Below are positions 1 to 6,722 of a stretch of 9,151 nt of DNA, in pieces (within the stretch, counting starts at the first letter, position 1; each line of letters opens with the position of its first letter). The notes under the pieces were generated by a model. The model was given only the letters and a program-made list of their open reading frames with translations, searched no databases and was not told the origin of the DNA. Source of the DNA: Balneolaceae bacterium (GTDB taxonomy: Bacteria; Bacteroidota; Rhodothermia; Balneolales; Balneolaceae); contig PWFZ01000201.1 of NCBI GenBank assembly GCA_003555185.1, positions 1 through 9,151 of the forward strand. The letters run 5' to 3'. Position numbers and translations under genes: made by a program.

Positions 1-26
1 ATCTATTCATTACTTCCAAAAAACAA

Positions 27-64
27 CCACCCCTTGCCCCTCCTTAGAAAGGAGAGGATTTTTT
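27..64 (+). terminator. Hairpin with T tail; possible dispersed palindromic repeat
   Basis: Positions 37-45 pair with 49-57 around a three-base loop (46-48). Eight of nine pairs form, with one C-A mismatch at 39/55. The hairpin is followed by A and six T (59-64), the form of an intrinsic terminator for a plus-strand gene entering from the left. Read from the minus strand it lies about 30 bp past the ettA stop. There it is followed by a G-rich stretch and then six T (18-23), so it could also end ettA transcription. Short palindromes of this C-rich/AGA/G-rich kind are, from memory, common intergenic repeats in Bacteroidota genomes, so this may be one copy of a repeat family. Confidence 0.5.
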
Positions 65-88
65 AGGACATAATTCGAATATATAAAC

Positions 89-1762
89 TTACTCACGCAT
101 TAGTTTCTTGTACTGAATGCGGTTTGGCTGATCTTCTGAAATACCTAACCGTTCGCGGCGATTTTCTTCATACTCCTGGTAATTGCCTTCGAACCAATTA
201 ACCTGGCTGTTTCCTTCGAACGCTAAAATGTGAGTAGCAACCCGATCGAGGAACCATCTATCGTGAGAAATCACAACGACGCAGCCTGCAAAATCAAGAA
301 TCGCCTCTTCCAGTGCCCGAAGAGTGTTCACATCCAAATCGTTTGTCGGCTCATCCAAAAGCAGTACGTTTGAGCCTTCTTTTAACACTTTTGCCAGATG
401 GACCCGGTTTCTCTCACCACCGGAAATCTCGGATACTTTTTTCTGCTGATCACTTCCGCTGAAGTTAAATCTTGCAACATAGGCTCGCGAGTTCACTTCA
501 CGGCTTCCCAATTTCAAAATATCGTTTCCGTCAGAAATTTCCTGCCAGATTGTTTTCTCAGGATCAAGTGGCCGGCTCTGATCTACATAGCCAAGCTCCA
601 CTGTGTCTCCAATTTCAAGCTTGCCATCATCCGGCTTCTCTTCTCCGGTAATCATTTTAAACAGTGTGGTTTTACCCGCACCGTTGGGACCAATCACCCC
701 AACAATACCACCGGGGGGAAGACTAAACTCCATATTCTCCACCAGAAGCTTATCATCATATCCTTTTTTGACGCCTTTGGCTTCAATTACCTTGTCGCCC
801 AGTCTGGGTCCGGCCGGAATAAAGATCTCCATCTCTTCACGTTTCTTGCGGCGATCTTCCGACAGCAGTTCCTCATACGAGCTAATACGCGCCTTGCTTT
901 TCTTACGCCGGCCTTTCGGATTTTCGCGAATCCACTCCAACTCCTGCTGTAAAGTTTTTTGTCGTTTTGACTCCTGCTTCTCTTCCGTTTTAAGCCTGTT
1001 TTGCTTCTGTTCCAGCCATGAAGTGTAATTCCCTTCAAATGGAATCCCTTCCCCCCTATCAAGTTCCAAAATCCATCCGGCAACATTATCCAGAAAGTAA
1101 CGATCGTGAGTTACGGCGATAACGGTTCCTTCGTATCGTGCCAAATGCTGCTCCAGCCAGCCCACAGATTCGGCGTCCAAATGGTTTGTCGGCTCATCAA
1201 GCAGAAGTACATCCGGTTTTTTTAGTAATAATCTACAAAGCGCAACTCGTCGTTTTTCACCACCGGAAAGGTGCTCCACATTCGCATCAGCGGGCGGACA
1301 ACGAAGTGCATCCATTGCCTGCTTTAATTTACTGTCTATATTCCACGCATCGATTCTGTCGATCTTTTCCTGAAGCTTACTCTGTTTTTCGATCAGCTTC
1401 TCAAAATCAGCATCGGGATCGCTAAAGCCTTCATTAACGGCTTCATATTCTTTAATAAGGTCAATCGTCTCCTGCACACCCTCTTCTACAATTTCCTTTA
1501 CCGTTTTTGAGGGGTCCAACTTCGGTTCCTGACGCAGGTATCCGAAAGTAATTCCTTTCTGAGCTGAAATATCGCCCAGATACTCTTCATCTTCACCGGC
1601 AATAATTCGCAGTAGTGTACTTTTCCCTGATCCATTGAGTCCCAGAACGCCAATTTTTGCGCCATAGAAAAAGGAGAGATAGATATCTTTTAAAACTGTG
1701 ATGTTGGGTTTGTAGATTTTACTAACCCCGTTCATCGAAAATATTATTTTTTGGTCGCTCAC
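89..1762 (-). CDS. ettA: Energy-dependent translational throttle protein EttA (ABC-F ATPase)
   Basis: This is a cytoplasmic ABC-F protein that binds the ribosomal E site and gates early elongation according to ATP/ADP level; that role is known for the E. coli protein. It has two ABC ATPase domains in one 557-residue chain and no membrane segment. Domain 1 has Walker A at 41-49, signature LSGGE at 165-169, Walker B ending at E190 and H-loop H219. Domain 2 has Walker A at 358-366, signature ISGGE at 446-450, Walker B ending at E471 and H-loop H500. The insertion at about 95-140 matches the EttA arm. The basic linker at about 243-323, with a Lys/Arg cluster at 283-292, is the tRNA-interaction segment. 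Length is close to E. coli EttA (555). The start is GTG at 1762-1760, because its N-terminus aligns with EttA; an ATG at codon 10 (1735-1733) would trim conserved sequence. No Shine-Dalgarno is visible. The gene is divergent from the hydrolase gene. Confidence 0.96.
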   Translation of the reverse strand: MSDQKIIFSMNGVSKIYKPNITVLKDIYLSFFYGAKIGVLGLNGSGKSTLLRIIAGEDEEYLGDISAQKGITFGYLRQEPKLDPSKTVKEIVEEGVQETIDLIKEYEAVNEGFSDPDADFEKLIEKQSKLQEKIDRIDAWNIDSKLKQAMDALRCPPADANVEHLSGGEKRRVALCRLLLKKPDVLLLDEPTNHLDAESVGWLEQHLARYEGTVIAVTHDRYFLDNVAGWILELDRGEGIPFEGNYTSWLEQKQNRLKTEEKQESKRQKTLQQELEWIRENPKGRRKKSKARISSYEELLSEDRRKKREEMEIFIPAGPRLGDKVIEAKGVKKGYDDKLLVENMEFSLPPGGIVGVIGPNGAGKTTLFKMITGEEKPDDGKLEIGDTVELGYVDQSRPLDPEKTIWQEISDGNDILKLGSREVNSRAYVARFNFSGSDQQKKVSEISGGERNRVHLAKVLKEGSNVLLLDEPTNDLDVNTLRALEEAILDFAGCVVVISHDRWFLDRVATHILAFEGNSQVNWFEGNYQEYEENRRERLGISEDQPNRIQYKKLMRE

Positions 1763-1767
1763 ACGCT

Positions 1768-1801
1768 AAAATTTAATTTACTGATAAGTTATTTTATCAA
1801 A
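1768..1801 (-). promoter_or_regulatory. Inverted repeat and weak promoter-like boxes upstream of ettA
   Basis: A perfect 6-bp inverted repeat, TGATAA (1782-1787) and TTATCA (1794-1799), with a 6-bp spacer, lies 20 bp upstream of the ettA GTG. On the minus strand a TTTG (1801-1798) is followed after 22 bp by TAAATTTT (1775-1768), one base off the Bacteroidota -7 box TAnnTTTG. If these boxes work, the transcript would start almost at the GTG and be leaderless. AT-rich sequence makes such matches common by chance, so this is a weak call. Confidence 0.2.
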
Positions 1802-1815
1802 GGTACAAAGAATGC

Positions 1816-1851
1816 GAAGATTTTTGGAGAGATTTATTCCAATCTTCTTTT
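1816..1851 (+). repeat. Imperfect stem-loop between ettA and the hydrolase gene
   Basis: GAAGATT (1816-1822) and GGA (1826-1828) pair with TCC (1838-1840) and AATCTTC (1841-1847). This gives ten pairs with a three-T bulge and a nine-base loop. TTTT (1848-1851) follows. An outer ACAAA (1805-1809) can also pair with TTTGT (1849-1853). The shape resembles a plus-strand terminator, but no plus-strand gene precedes it, so it could instead be a 5' leader structure of the hydrolase mRNA or a degenerate repeat. Confidence 0.35.
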
Positions 1852-1879
1852 GTATCATATTCTGCCCATTTGAATGAAC

Positions 1880-1894
1880 CCGAATACTATTCGG
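1880..1894. promoter_or_regulatory. Candidate operator: 15-bp perfect dyad upstream of the hydrolase gene
   Basis: CCGAATA and TATTCGG flank a single central C. With one mismatch on each side the symmetry extends to AA and TT at 1877-1878 and 1896-1897. The dyad ends 30 bp before the hydrolase ATG. The one-base centre suits binding by a protein dimer better than an RNA hairpin, although a 5-bp stem with a 5-base loop is possible. Just downstream, TGAATTTG (1904-1911) is one base off TAnnTTTG, but no matching upstream box was found. Confidence 0.35.
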
Positions 1895-1924
1895 TTTTGT
1901 AATTGAATTTGAAAAACCCCTTAT

Positions 1925-2743
1925 ATGAAAAGTTTATTAGCAATCACTATTACTATTGTATTTATCGTCTCATGCACCACCATAGAAATCACTGAACGAG
2001 ATGCGTTCGATGCTCATAAAACAATCACCCCACAGCAGTTTAACTACTCGCAGTATGAATTGCATGAACTCACCCTCAAAACCGATGACGGCGAAACGCT
2101 AAACAGCTGGTTTCTTGAACATAAAGATGCAATTGCAACGGTTCTCTATCTGGGTGGTAATGGTTTTTTAATGGTCAAATCTGCACCACTTATAGAGGCT
2201 TACTCTTCCATACCTGTCAACCTGATGATGCTGGATTATCGGGGCTATGGACTTAGCAGTGGTGAGCCTACCGTAGAAGGAGTTCACAAGGATGCAAAGA
2301 CTGCCTTCCGATTTGTAAAAAATGATTCCCCATCTCCAACTGATAACGTTTATGTACACGGACATTCCATGGGATCGTTTTTATCTGCTTATATCACTGA
2401 CACCGAAGAGGTAGCAGGGTACATTCTGGAAAGTCCCATCACAGAAGTGAATAGCTGGACCAAAGGACTCATTCCGTGGATACTACGCCCTTTTATTCGG
2501 TTTGATATTGATTACGCCATCAAAGAGCAGAATAATGTAGATCGTGTAGCAAAGGTCGATAAACCACTGCTGATTATGGGCGGATCAGCTGATGAAATAA
2601 CACCTTTTACAATGGCCGAAAAACTGGAAGAAGTCTCCGGATCGAGCCAAAAACGGCTGGTTAAGATTACCGGAGGCACCCACAACGACCTCCCCACATT
2701 CATGAGCTACAGAATTGCCCTGGAGCAATTTCTTACTGATTAG
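1925..2743 (+). CDS. Lipoprotein alpha/beta hydrolase (ABHD17/BEM46/YfhR-like)
   Basis: This is a predicted serine hydrolase anchored in the cell envelope; its substrate is unknown. It has 272 residues. Residues 1-16 form a hydrophobic signal peptide ending in a lipobox (IVSC), giving a lipidated C17. The alpha/beta-hydrolase core follows. The oxyanion-side loop is YLGGNG (75-80), the family hallmark DYRGYG is at 104-109, and the nucleophile elbow GHSMG (146-150) has S148. The acid is probably D223 in SADEITP and the base H253 in GGTHND. The complete triad suggests an active enzyme, probably an esterase, thioesterase or peptidase-like hydrolase of the BEM46/YfhR group. The ATG lacks a Shine-Dalgarno sequence. 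The 3' end overlaps the convergent CPBP gene by 11 bp. The upstream region holds a stem-loop and a 15-bp dyad, so it may have its own regulated promoter. Confidence 0.88.
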   Translation: MKSLLAITITIVFIVSCTTIEITERDAFDAHKTITPQQFNYSQYELHELTLKTDDGETLNSWFLEHKDAIATVLYLGGNGFLMVKSAPLIEAYSSIPVNLMMLDYRGYGLSSGEPTVEGVHKDAKTAFRFVKNDSPSPTDNVYVHGHSMGSFLSAYITDTEEVAGYILESPITEVNSWTKGLIPWILRPFIRFDIDYAIKEQNNVDRVAKVDKPLLIMGGSADEITPFTMAEKLEEVSGSSQKRLVKITGGTHNDLPTFMSYRIALEQFLTD

Positions 2744-3353
2744 ATTTCTGTAAACGGGCAACCCACCACAGCATCAGTATGTCATAAATGGCGTGGGCTG
2801 TCATGGCTGAAACCAATCCAACATATTCATATAAAAACCCAAGCATCATACTCAGGCTAAAGAGCAGCACGCCGAATAAAATATGGCCGGCAGATTTGAA
2901 TTTAAAATATCCGTGTATGGCCACAAAAATAATGGATGTCAGCCAAATGCCAATCAGTGGCTGCATAGCGCCTCGAAACAAAAGTTCCTCTCCTATTCCC
3001 GCAAACAGTGATAACTGAACTCTGTCAAAGGTAGTGATATTGCTGTTTTTAAGTACTTTAAAAATGGCAAAATCATCCAAAACAGGTTTCACCGGCGGAC
3101 GTGTGGAAAAGAAAACGATCACTCCTGCGGCGGCTGTTCCCGCCAAAAGTCCGCACACAATTTGGATGGATATTGCATACCCATGTTCAAATGCAGAAAG
3201 TATGCTTTTATCAAAAAAGAAATAGTAAAGGGTCAGAGCTATAAGCGTATAGAAGAGAAATGAAATCAGAGAAATACTTATCAGGTTACGGCCTGATAAA
3301 TTTTTCCCTATATCTTCTTCCAGGTTATTTTCTTTGTTATCAGAATTCATCAT
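2733..3353 (-). CDS. CPBP family intramembrane metalloprotease
   Basis: This is a polytopic inner-membrane protein of the CPBP family (CAAX protease and bacteriocin-processing, Abi/Rce1-like), 206 residues. A polar N-terminus (1-22) precedes hydrophobic segments at roughly 25-48, 58-82, 113-120, 133-149, 155-175 and 177-198. The family catalytic motifs are all present. EELLFRG gives E122, E123 and R127, FVAIH gives H147, and HAIYD gives H187 and D191. These residues form a glutamate/histidine site for peptide cleavage inside the membrane. The substrate cannot be told from sequence. Two adjacent ATG codons (3353 and 3350) could serve as start. The gene begins 18 bp after the sugar porter stop, so it is probably the last gene of the GH32-porter unit, and it overlaps the convergent hydrolase gene by 11 bp. 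A direct role in sugar use is not evident. Confidence 0.9.
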   Translation of the reverse strand: MMNSDNKENNLEEDIGKNLSGRNLISISLISFLFYTLIALTLYYFFFDKSILSAFEHGYAISIQIVCGLLAGTAAAGVIVFFSTRPPVKPVLDDFAIFKVLKNSNITTFDRVQLSLFAGIGEELLFRGAMQPLIGIWLTSIIFVAIHGYFKFKSAGHILFGVLLFSLSMMLGFLYEYVGLVSAMTAHAIYDILMLWWVARLQKSNQ

Positions 3354-3371
3354 AAATAAGATAAAGATCAG

Positions 3372-4745
3372 TTAATCAACCTGACCTTTATCGATAATCT
3401 CCTCCAGCTCTTTTACATTAACACCTAATTTCACTTCCATCTCTTCAAGGGTCAGATTCTTTGTTTCAGGCATTACTTTCCAAACAAATATCAGCTGAAG
3501 TACCATCATAAAAGCGAAGAAGGCAAAAATTTGAGCACCCGTAAATGCACTTAGTACAGTCGGAGTTACCAGTGTGATGATGGCTGCAAAAATCCAGTGT
3601 GTTCCCGATCCCAATGACATTCCGTAATCCCTCACCACATTTGGGAAAATTTCCGAGATAAATACCCAGATCACTGCACCCTGCCCCACAGCATGAGCGG
3701 CAATAAATGCACAGACAAAAATCACGACCACCACACCTTCTGCTCCGGTAAAAAATGCCCATGACACACCTCCCAAAGAAAGGATATATCCAAAAGAACC
3801 GATATACATTAATGATCTTCGACCAATTCTGTCAATCAAATACATGCCAAGCATAGTAAATAATAAATTTACTACCCCTAGAGAAACGGATGCGCCCAGA
3901 ACATCCCCGGCCGCAACTCCTGCAGACTCAAAAATTCGCGGCGCATAATAAAGAACAAAATTAATGCCCGACAACTGATTAAAGAAAGCGAGCAAAAAGG
4001 CAAGAATTATTGGAAACTGAAATCTTTTGGAGAAAAACACCGTTGCTTCTGCCGTTTTTGAAACGGACTTCTTAATTTCGAGAATCATTTTATCGATATT
4101 CTCCCGTGGATTAAGCTGCTCAAGTAAGCTTTTTGCACCCCTGATATCATTTCGTTTTAGTACTAACCAGCGTGGGCTTTCCGGCACCCCTAAAACCAGC
4201 AACAGATAAATAGATGCAGGTATGGCTTCTACGCCAAGCATCCATCGCCAGGCACTTTCGCCGAATGTGCTGCCAATCCAGTAATTGGAAATGTAGGCAA
4301 TGAGTATTCCGAATACGATATTGAACTGATAAAGTGCCACCAGTTTTCCGCGGTTTTTGGCCGGTGTGATTTCTGATATATAAATTGGCACGGCTACAGA
4401 TGAGGCGCCAACACCCAGGCCTCCGATAAAGCGGGAAAAAGAAAATATATACGGATCAGGTGCGAAAGCTGAGCCCAATGCAGAAACGAGGTACAGTATT
4501 CCAATCCAAAACAACGTTTTTCTTCTACCGAAACGATCACATGGTATACCACCAAAAAGAGCTCCGATCACCGTACCCCACAGTGCCATCGACATGATAA
4601 ATGTGCCATGAAAGAGATCTGACGTCTGCCATAATTCCTGTATGGATCGTTCTGCACCTGAAATTACAATAACATCAAATCCAAACAGAAATCCCGCTAT
4701 TGCCGCAACAACACTGGAGAGCAGAATCGATTTTGTTTTAAACAT
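3372..4745 (-). CDS. MFS sugar porter (sugar:H+ symporter family)
   Basis: This is an inner-membrane monosaccharide transporter of the sugar porter branch of the major facilitator superfamily, with 457 residues and 12 expected membrane helices. Signatures in order are GFLFGFD with D24 in helix 1, DRFGRR (70-75), the helix 4 region SEITPAKNRG (124-133), PESPRWL (188-194), NQLSGIN (256-262), a second DRIGRR (305-310), SEIFP (364-368) and PETK (426-429) at the C-terminus. By alignment in my head with XylE/GLUT, sugar contacts Q140, Q257, N262, N293 and W360 are kept. The first glutamine of the usual QQ pair is N256, and H383 stands where XylE has Q415. Fructose or glucose is the likely cargo because the gene follows a GH32 hydrolase after a 67-bp gap with no terminator. 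No Shine-Dalgarno sequence precedes the ATG. Confidence 0.93.
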   Translation of the reverse strand: MFKTKSILLSSVVAAIAGFLFGFDVIVISGAERSIQELWQTSDLFHGTFIMSMALWGTVIGALFGGIPCDRFGRRKTLFWIGILYLVSALGSAFAPDPYIFSFSRFIGGLGVGASSVAVPIYISEITPAKNRGKLVALYQFNIVFGILIAYISNYWIGSTFGESAWRWMLGVEAIPASIYLLLVLGVPESPRWLVLKRNDIRGAKSLLEQLNPRENIDKMILEIKKSVSKTAEATVFFSKRFQFPIILAFLLAFFNQLSGINFVLYYAPRIFESAGVAAGDVLGASVSLGVVNLLFTMLGMYLIDRIGRRSLMYIGSFGYILSLGGVSWAFFTGAEGVVVVIFVCAFIAAHAVGQGAVIWVFISEIFPNVVRDYGMSLGSGTHWIFAAIITLVTPTVLSAFTGAQIFAFFAFMMVLQLIFVWKVMPETKNLTLEEMEVKLGVNVKELEEIIDKGQVD

Positions 4746-4812
4746 ATACGTAGTTTTTATTTATATGAGCCTTTTTTTATAAGTGTATTATTACCTGAAT
4801 ATTTTTGGAATG

Positions 4813-6465
4813 TCATTCCTGATCCCAGGTAGATCTCAGTGTCCAGAAGTCAATTTGTTCAATTGTGGCCGTGCCACCCTGCGAAAACACCTGTATATCC
4901 CGGCTTTCAGGGTCAGGAAATATACGATTTGTAATTACAGGTACACCATTATTTGCAAACACCTCTATTGATGACCAGTCTACAAAAATATGGAGACGTA
5001 TTTTCCCATCCACCAATAATACCGGAGCATCGTTACGAATACCAAACTCTTCAGTAAATTCTTCATCTCCGGAGTTTCTGCGATCCACAAAAGCTGATTG
5101 TATGCGTGAGTCATACCCAACAATGGTCTCTTCTCCATCACCTACCCGAAGCAGTAATCCGGCAGCATCCGCATCACCCGGATCAATTTCTACGATCATC
5201 TCATACGCCAGGCCGGAAAGCCCCTGATCGGAGAGAGACGTGATTTCACTCGCTTCTACAGTAATATCTTGAAGCTGAATATGATCCTCTCTCAGCTGCT
5301 GAAGTTCTTCAACCGGCCGTTGAACCATCAATATTTGATCATCCACCCGTTCGAGGTGAATAGACCTTGGTATAGACATTGCACTTCTCCATGGCTCGGT
5401 AGGTATTTGATTTGCATACTCCCAGTTGTTCATCCATCCTACCCATAATCTACGTCCGTCTTCTTCAGGTATATTATTCCATGTAATTGCAGCATAAAAA
5501 TCTGTTCCGAAGTCTGTCCATAATACCTCTCCCTCAGAGTTTTCATCATCGGGAATAAATTGTGTTCCATCCCAGTCGCCAATAAAATATTGCGAACCGG
5601 AACCACCGGCAATCGCTCCCGGATTCATATCAACTTGCAGTACCCATCTCATGTCACCGGGGTCTCCATCTACAGGTAGCTGAAATAAATCAGGACACTC
5701 CCAGATGCCTTCTATTCCCCCCGCCGGACCAAAATCGCTCAGATACTCCCAGTCAATTAAATTATCAGAAGAATAAAACTGCACCTTATGCTGAAGAGGA
5801 AGGGCAACCACCATCAACCATTGGTCCATCTCATCCATCCATACTACATTAGGGTCACGAAAATCCGGATCTTCATGATCCAATACGGGGTTTCCTTCAT
5901 ATTTTTCAAATGTTTCACCACCATCGATACTATAGGCAAGTGATTGCGCCTGATTTGGCTCATCTCCACCATATGCACTTGTATAAATTGCTACGATTGG
6001 AGCATGATTGCCATCACCAAATCCAGTAGTATTATTGTGATCAACCACGGCACTGCCTGAAAATATACCTTCCTCTTCCTCTTTACCGTAAGGAATTGCT
6101 ACCGGCCTGTGTTCCCAGTGGACCAGATCGTCGCTCACTGCGTGCCCCCAACTCATAAAGCCCCAGGTGTCTCCAAATGGGTTGTACTGATAAAACATAT
6201 GATATTGATCATCATAAAAGACCAAGCCGTTAGGATCATTCATCCAGTTAATTTTGGGAGTGAAATGGAATTGGGGTCTATATCTCTCAGTATATGTTAC
6301 ATCTGTATCTAAATGCTGGTTTATAAGATCTTCATCAAACGCAGTTTCCGGTTCTTGAGCCGGTTCACAGCCTGTTAGCATAAAGGTATAGCTAAATGTT
6401 AGTATTAAAATCAGGAAAAAAGGGGGGGCAGCGTTATACGATCTCAATGGTATTCTTTTTTTCAT
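4813..6465 (-). CDS. GH32 exo-fructanase/invertase-type glycoside hydrolase, lipoprotein
   Basis: This is a retaining beta-fructosidase (sucrose, levan or inulin hydrolysis), lipid-anchored in the envelope. It has 550 residues from the ATG at 6465. A GTG one codon upstream (6468) could also start it, but an in-frame stop lies a few codons further up. A basic N-terminus and hydrophobic core end in LTGC, giving lipid-linked C33. An acidic stalk (about 34-59) follows. The five-bladed propeller holds WMNDPNG with nucleophile D77, FSGSA (135-139), FRDPN with transition-state stabiliser D204, and WECPD with acid/base E256. The C-terminal beta-sandwich (about 400-548) has the usual DWSSIEVF (496-503). 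Exo-acting enzymes have this architecture, but levan, inulin and sucrose preference cannot be separated here. It is the first gene of a unit with the sugar porter and CPBP protease, and a 26-bp palindrome lies upstream. Glu follows the lipid Cys, a possible sign of surface location. Confidence 0.94.
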   Translation of the reverse strand: MKKRIPLRSYNAAPPFFLILILTFSYTFMLTGCEPAQEPETAFDEDLINQHLDTDVTYTERYRPQFHFTPKINWMNDPNGLVFYDDQYHMFYQYNPFGDTWGFMSWGHAVSDDLVHWEHRPVAIPYGKEEEEGIFSGSAVVDHNNTTGFGDGNHAPIVAIYTSAYGGDEPNQAQSLAYSIDGGETFEKYEGNPVLDHEDPDFRDPNVVWMDEMDQWLMVVALPLQHKVQFYSSDNLIDWEYLSDFGPAGGIEGIWECPDLFQLPVDGDPGDMRWVLQVDMNPGAIAGGSGSQYFIGDWDGTQFIPDDENSEGEVLWTDFGTDFYAAITWNNIPEEDGRRLWVGWMNNWEYANQIPTEPWRSAMSIPRSIHLERVDDQILMVQRPVEELQQLREDHIQLQDITVEASEITSLSDQGLSGLAYEMIVEIDPGDADAAGLLLRVGDGEETIVGYDSRIQSAFVDRRNSGDEEFTEEFGIRNDAPVLLVDGKIRLHIFVDWSSIEVFANNGVPVITNRIFPDPESRDIQVFSQGGTATIEQIDFWTLRSTWDQE

Positions 6466-6525
6466 CACAACTACGTTTTTTGATTATGATTTTCTTCACT
6501 CAACTAAATTACTCTCTCCTTTATA

Positions 6526-6551
6526 AATTAAATGAATTCATTCATTTAATT
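6526..6551. promoter_or_regulatory. Candidate operator: 26-bp palindrome upstream of the GH32 gene
   Basis: AATTAAATGAAT (6526-6537) and its exact reverse complement ATTCATTTAATT (6540-6551) are separated by TC. The centre lies 74 bp upstream of the GH32 ATG and 184 bp upstream of the DUF305 ATG. Inside it, AATGAA/TTCATT half-sites recur (6531-6536, 6537-6542, 6541-6546), so two overlapping binding registers are possible. On the minus strand the arm facing the GH32 gene runs straight into TATAAA (6526-6521), a -10-like hexamer. A regulator bound here would therefore cover the likely GH32 promoter. The regulator is not in the window. Twelve perfect pairs are unlikely by chance, even in AT-rich DNA. 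Confidence 0.55.
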
Positions 6552-6722
6552 CTATTGTAGATTTTAATGGTTGATCTGCAAAAACTTCGATTTCGACTAC
6601 TTTGCATCACAACAAAATATAATTTTACAATGTAACACATCGTTTACTTTTTGAATCTTTAACAGAATGATGTATCGTTAAACTTATTCAAACATTGAGC
6701 TCCCTTATATTTTATTATCTCT

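Noticed and set aside
398..1425. Long plus-strand open frames opposite ettA (398-952, 603-1028, 1138-1425)
   Set aside because: They lie wholly antisense to a highly conserved ATPase gene, show no recognisable domain and have low-complexity composition. They are shadows of ettA.
2788..3225. Plus-strand open frames opposite the CPBP protease
   Set aside because: The catalytic motifs of the minus-strand protease are intact, and the opposite frames have no family features.
4783..5227. Plus-strand open frames opposite the GH32 gene
   Set aside because: They overlap the conserved GH32 C-terminal domain and show no motif.
6400..6522. Possible short leader peptide on the minus strand after AAAGGAGAG (6522-6514), starting at TTG or GTG and ending before or just inside the GH32 gene
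   Set aside because: The Shine-Dalgarno-like site is 12-16 bases from only non-ATG starts, and the other genes here do not use such sites. The peptides show no regulatory residue run.
6639..6684. Two ATCGTT-containing direct repeats upstream of the DUF305 gene (6639 and 6674)
   Set aside because: The shared core is only six bases plus a partial extension, which is expected by chance in AT-rich intergenic DNA.
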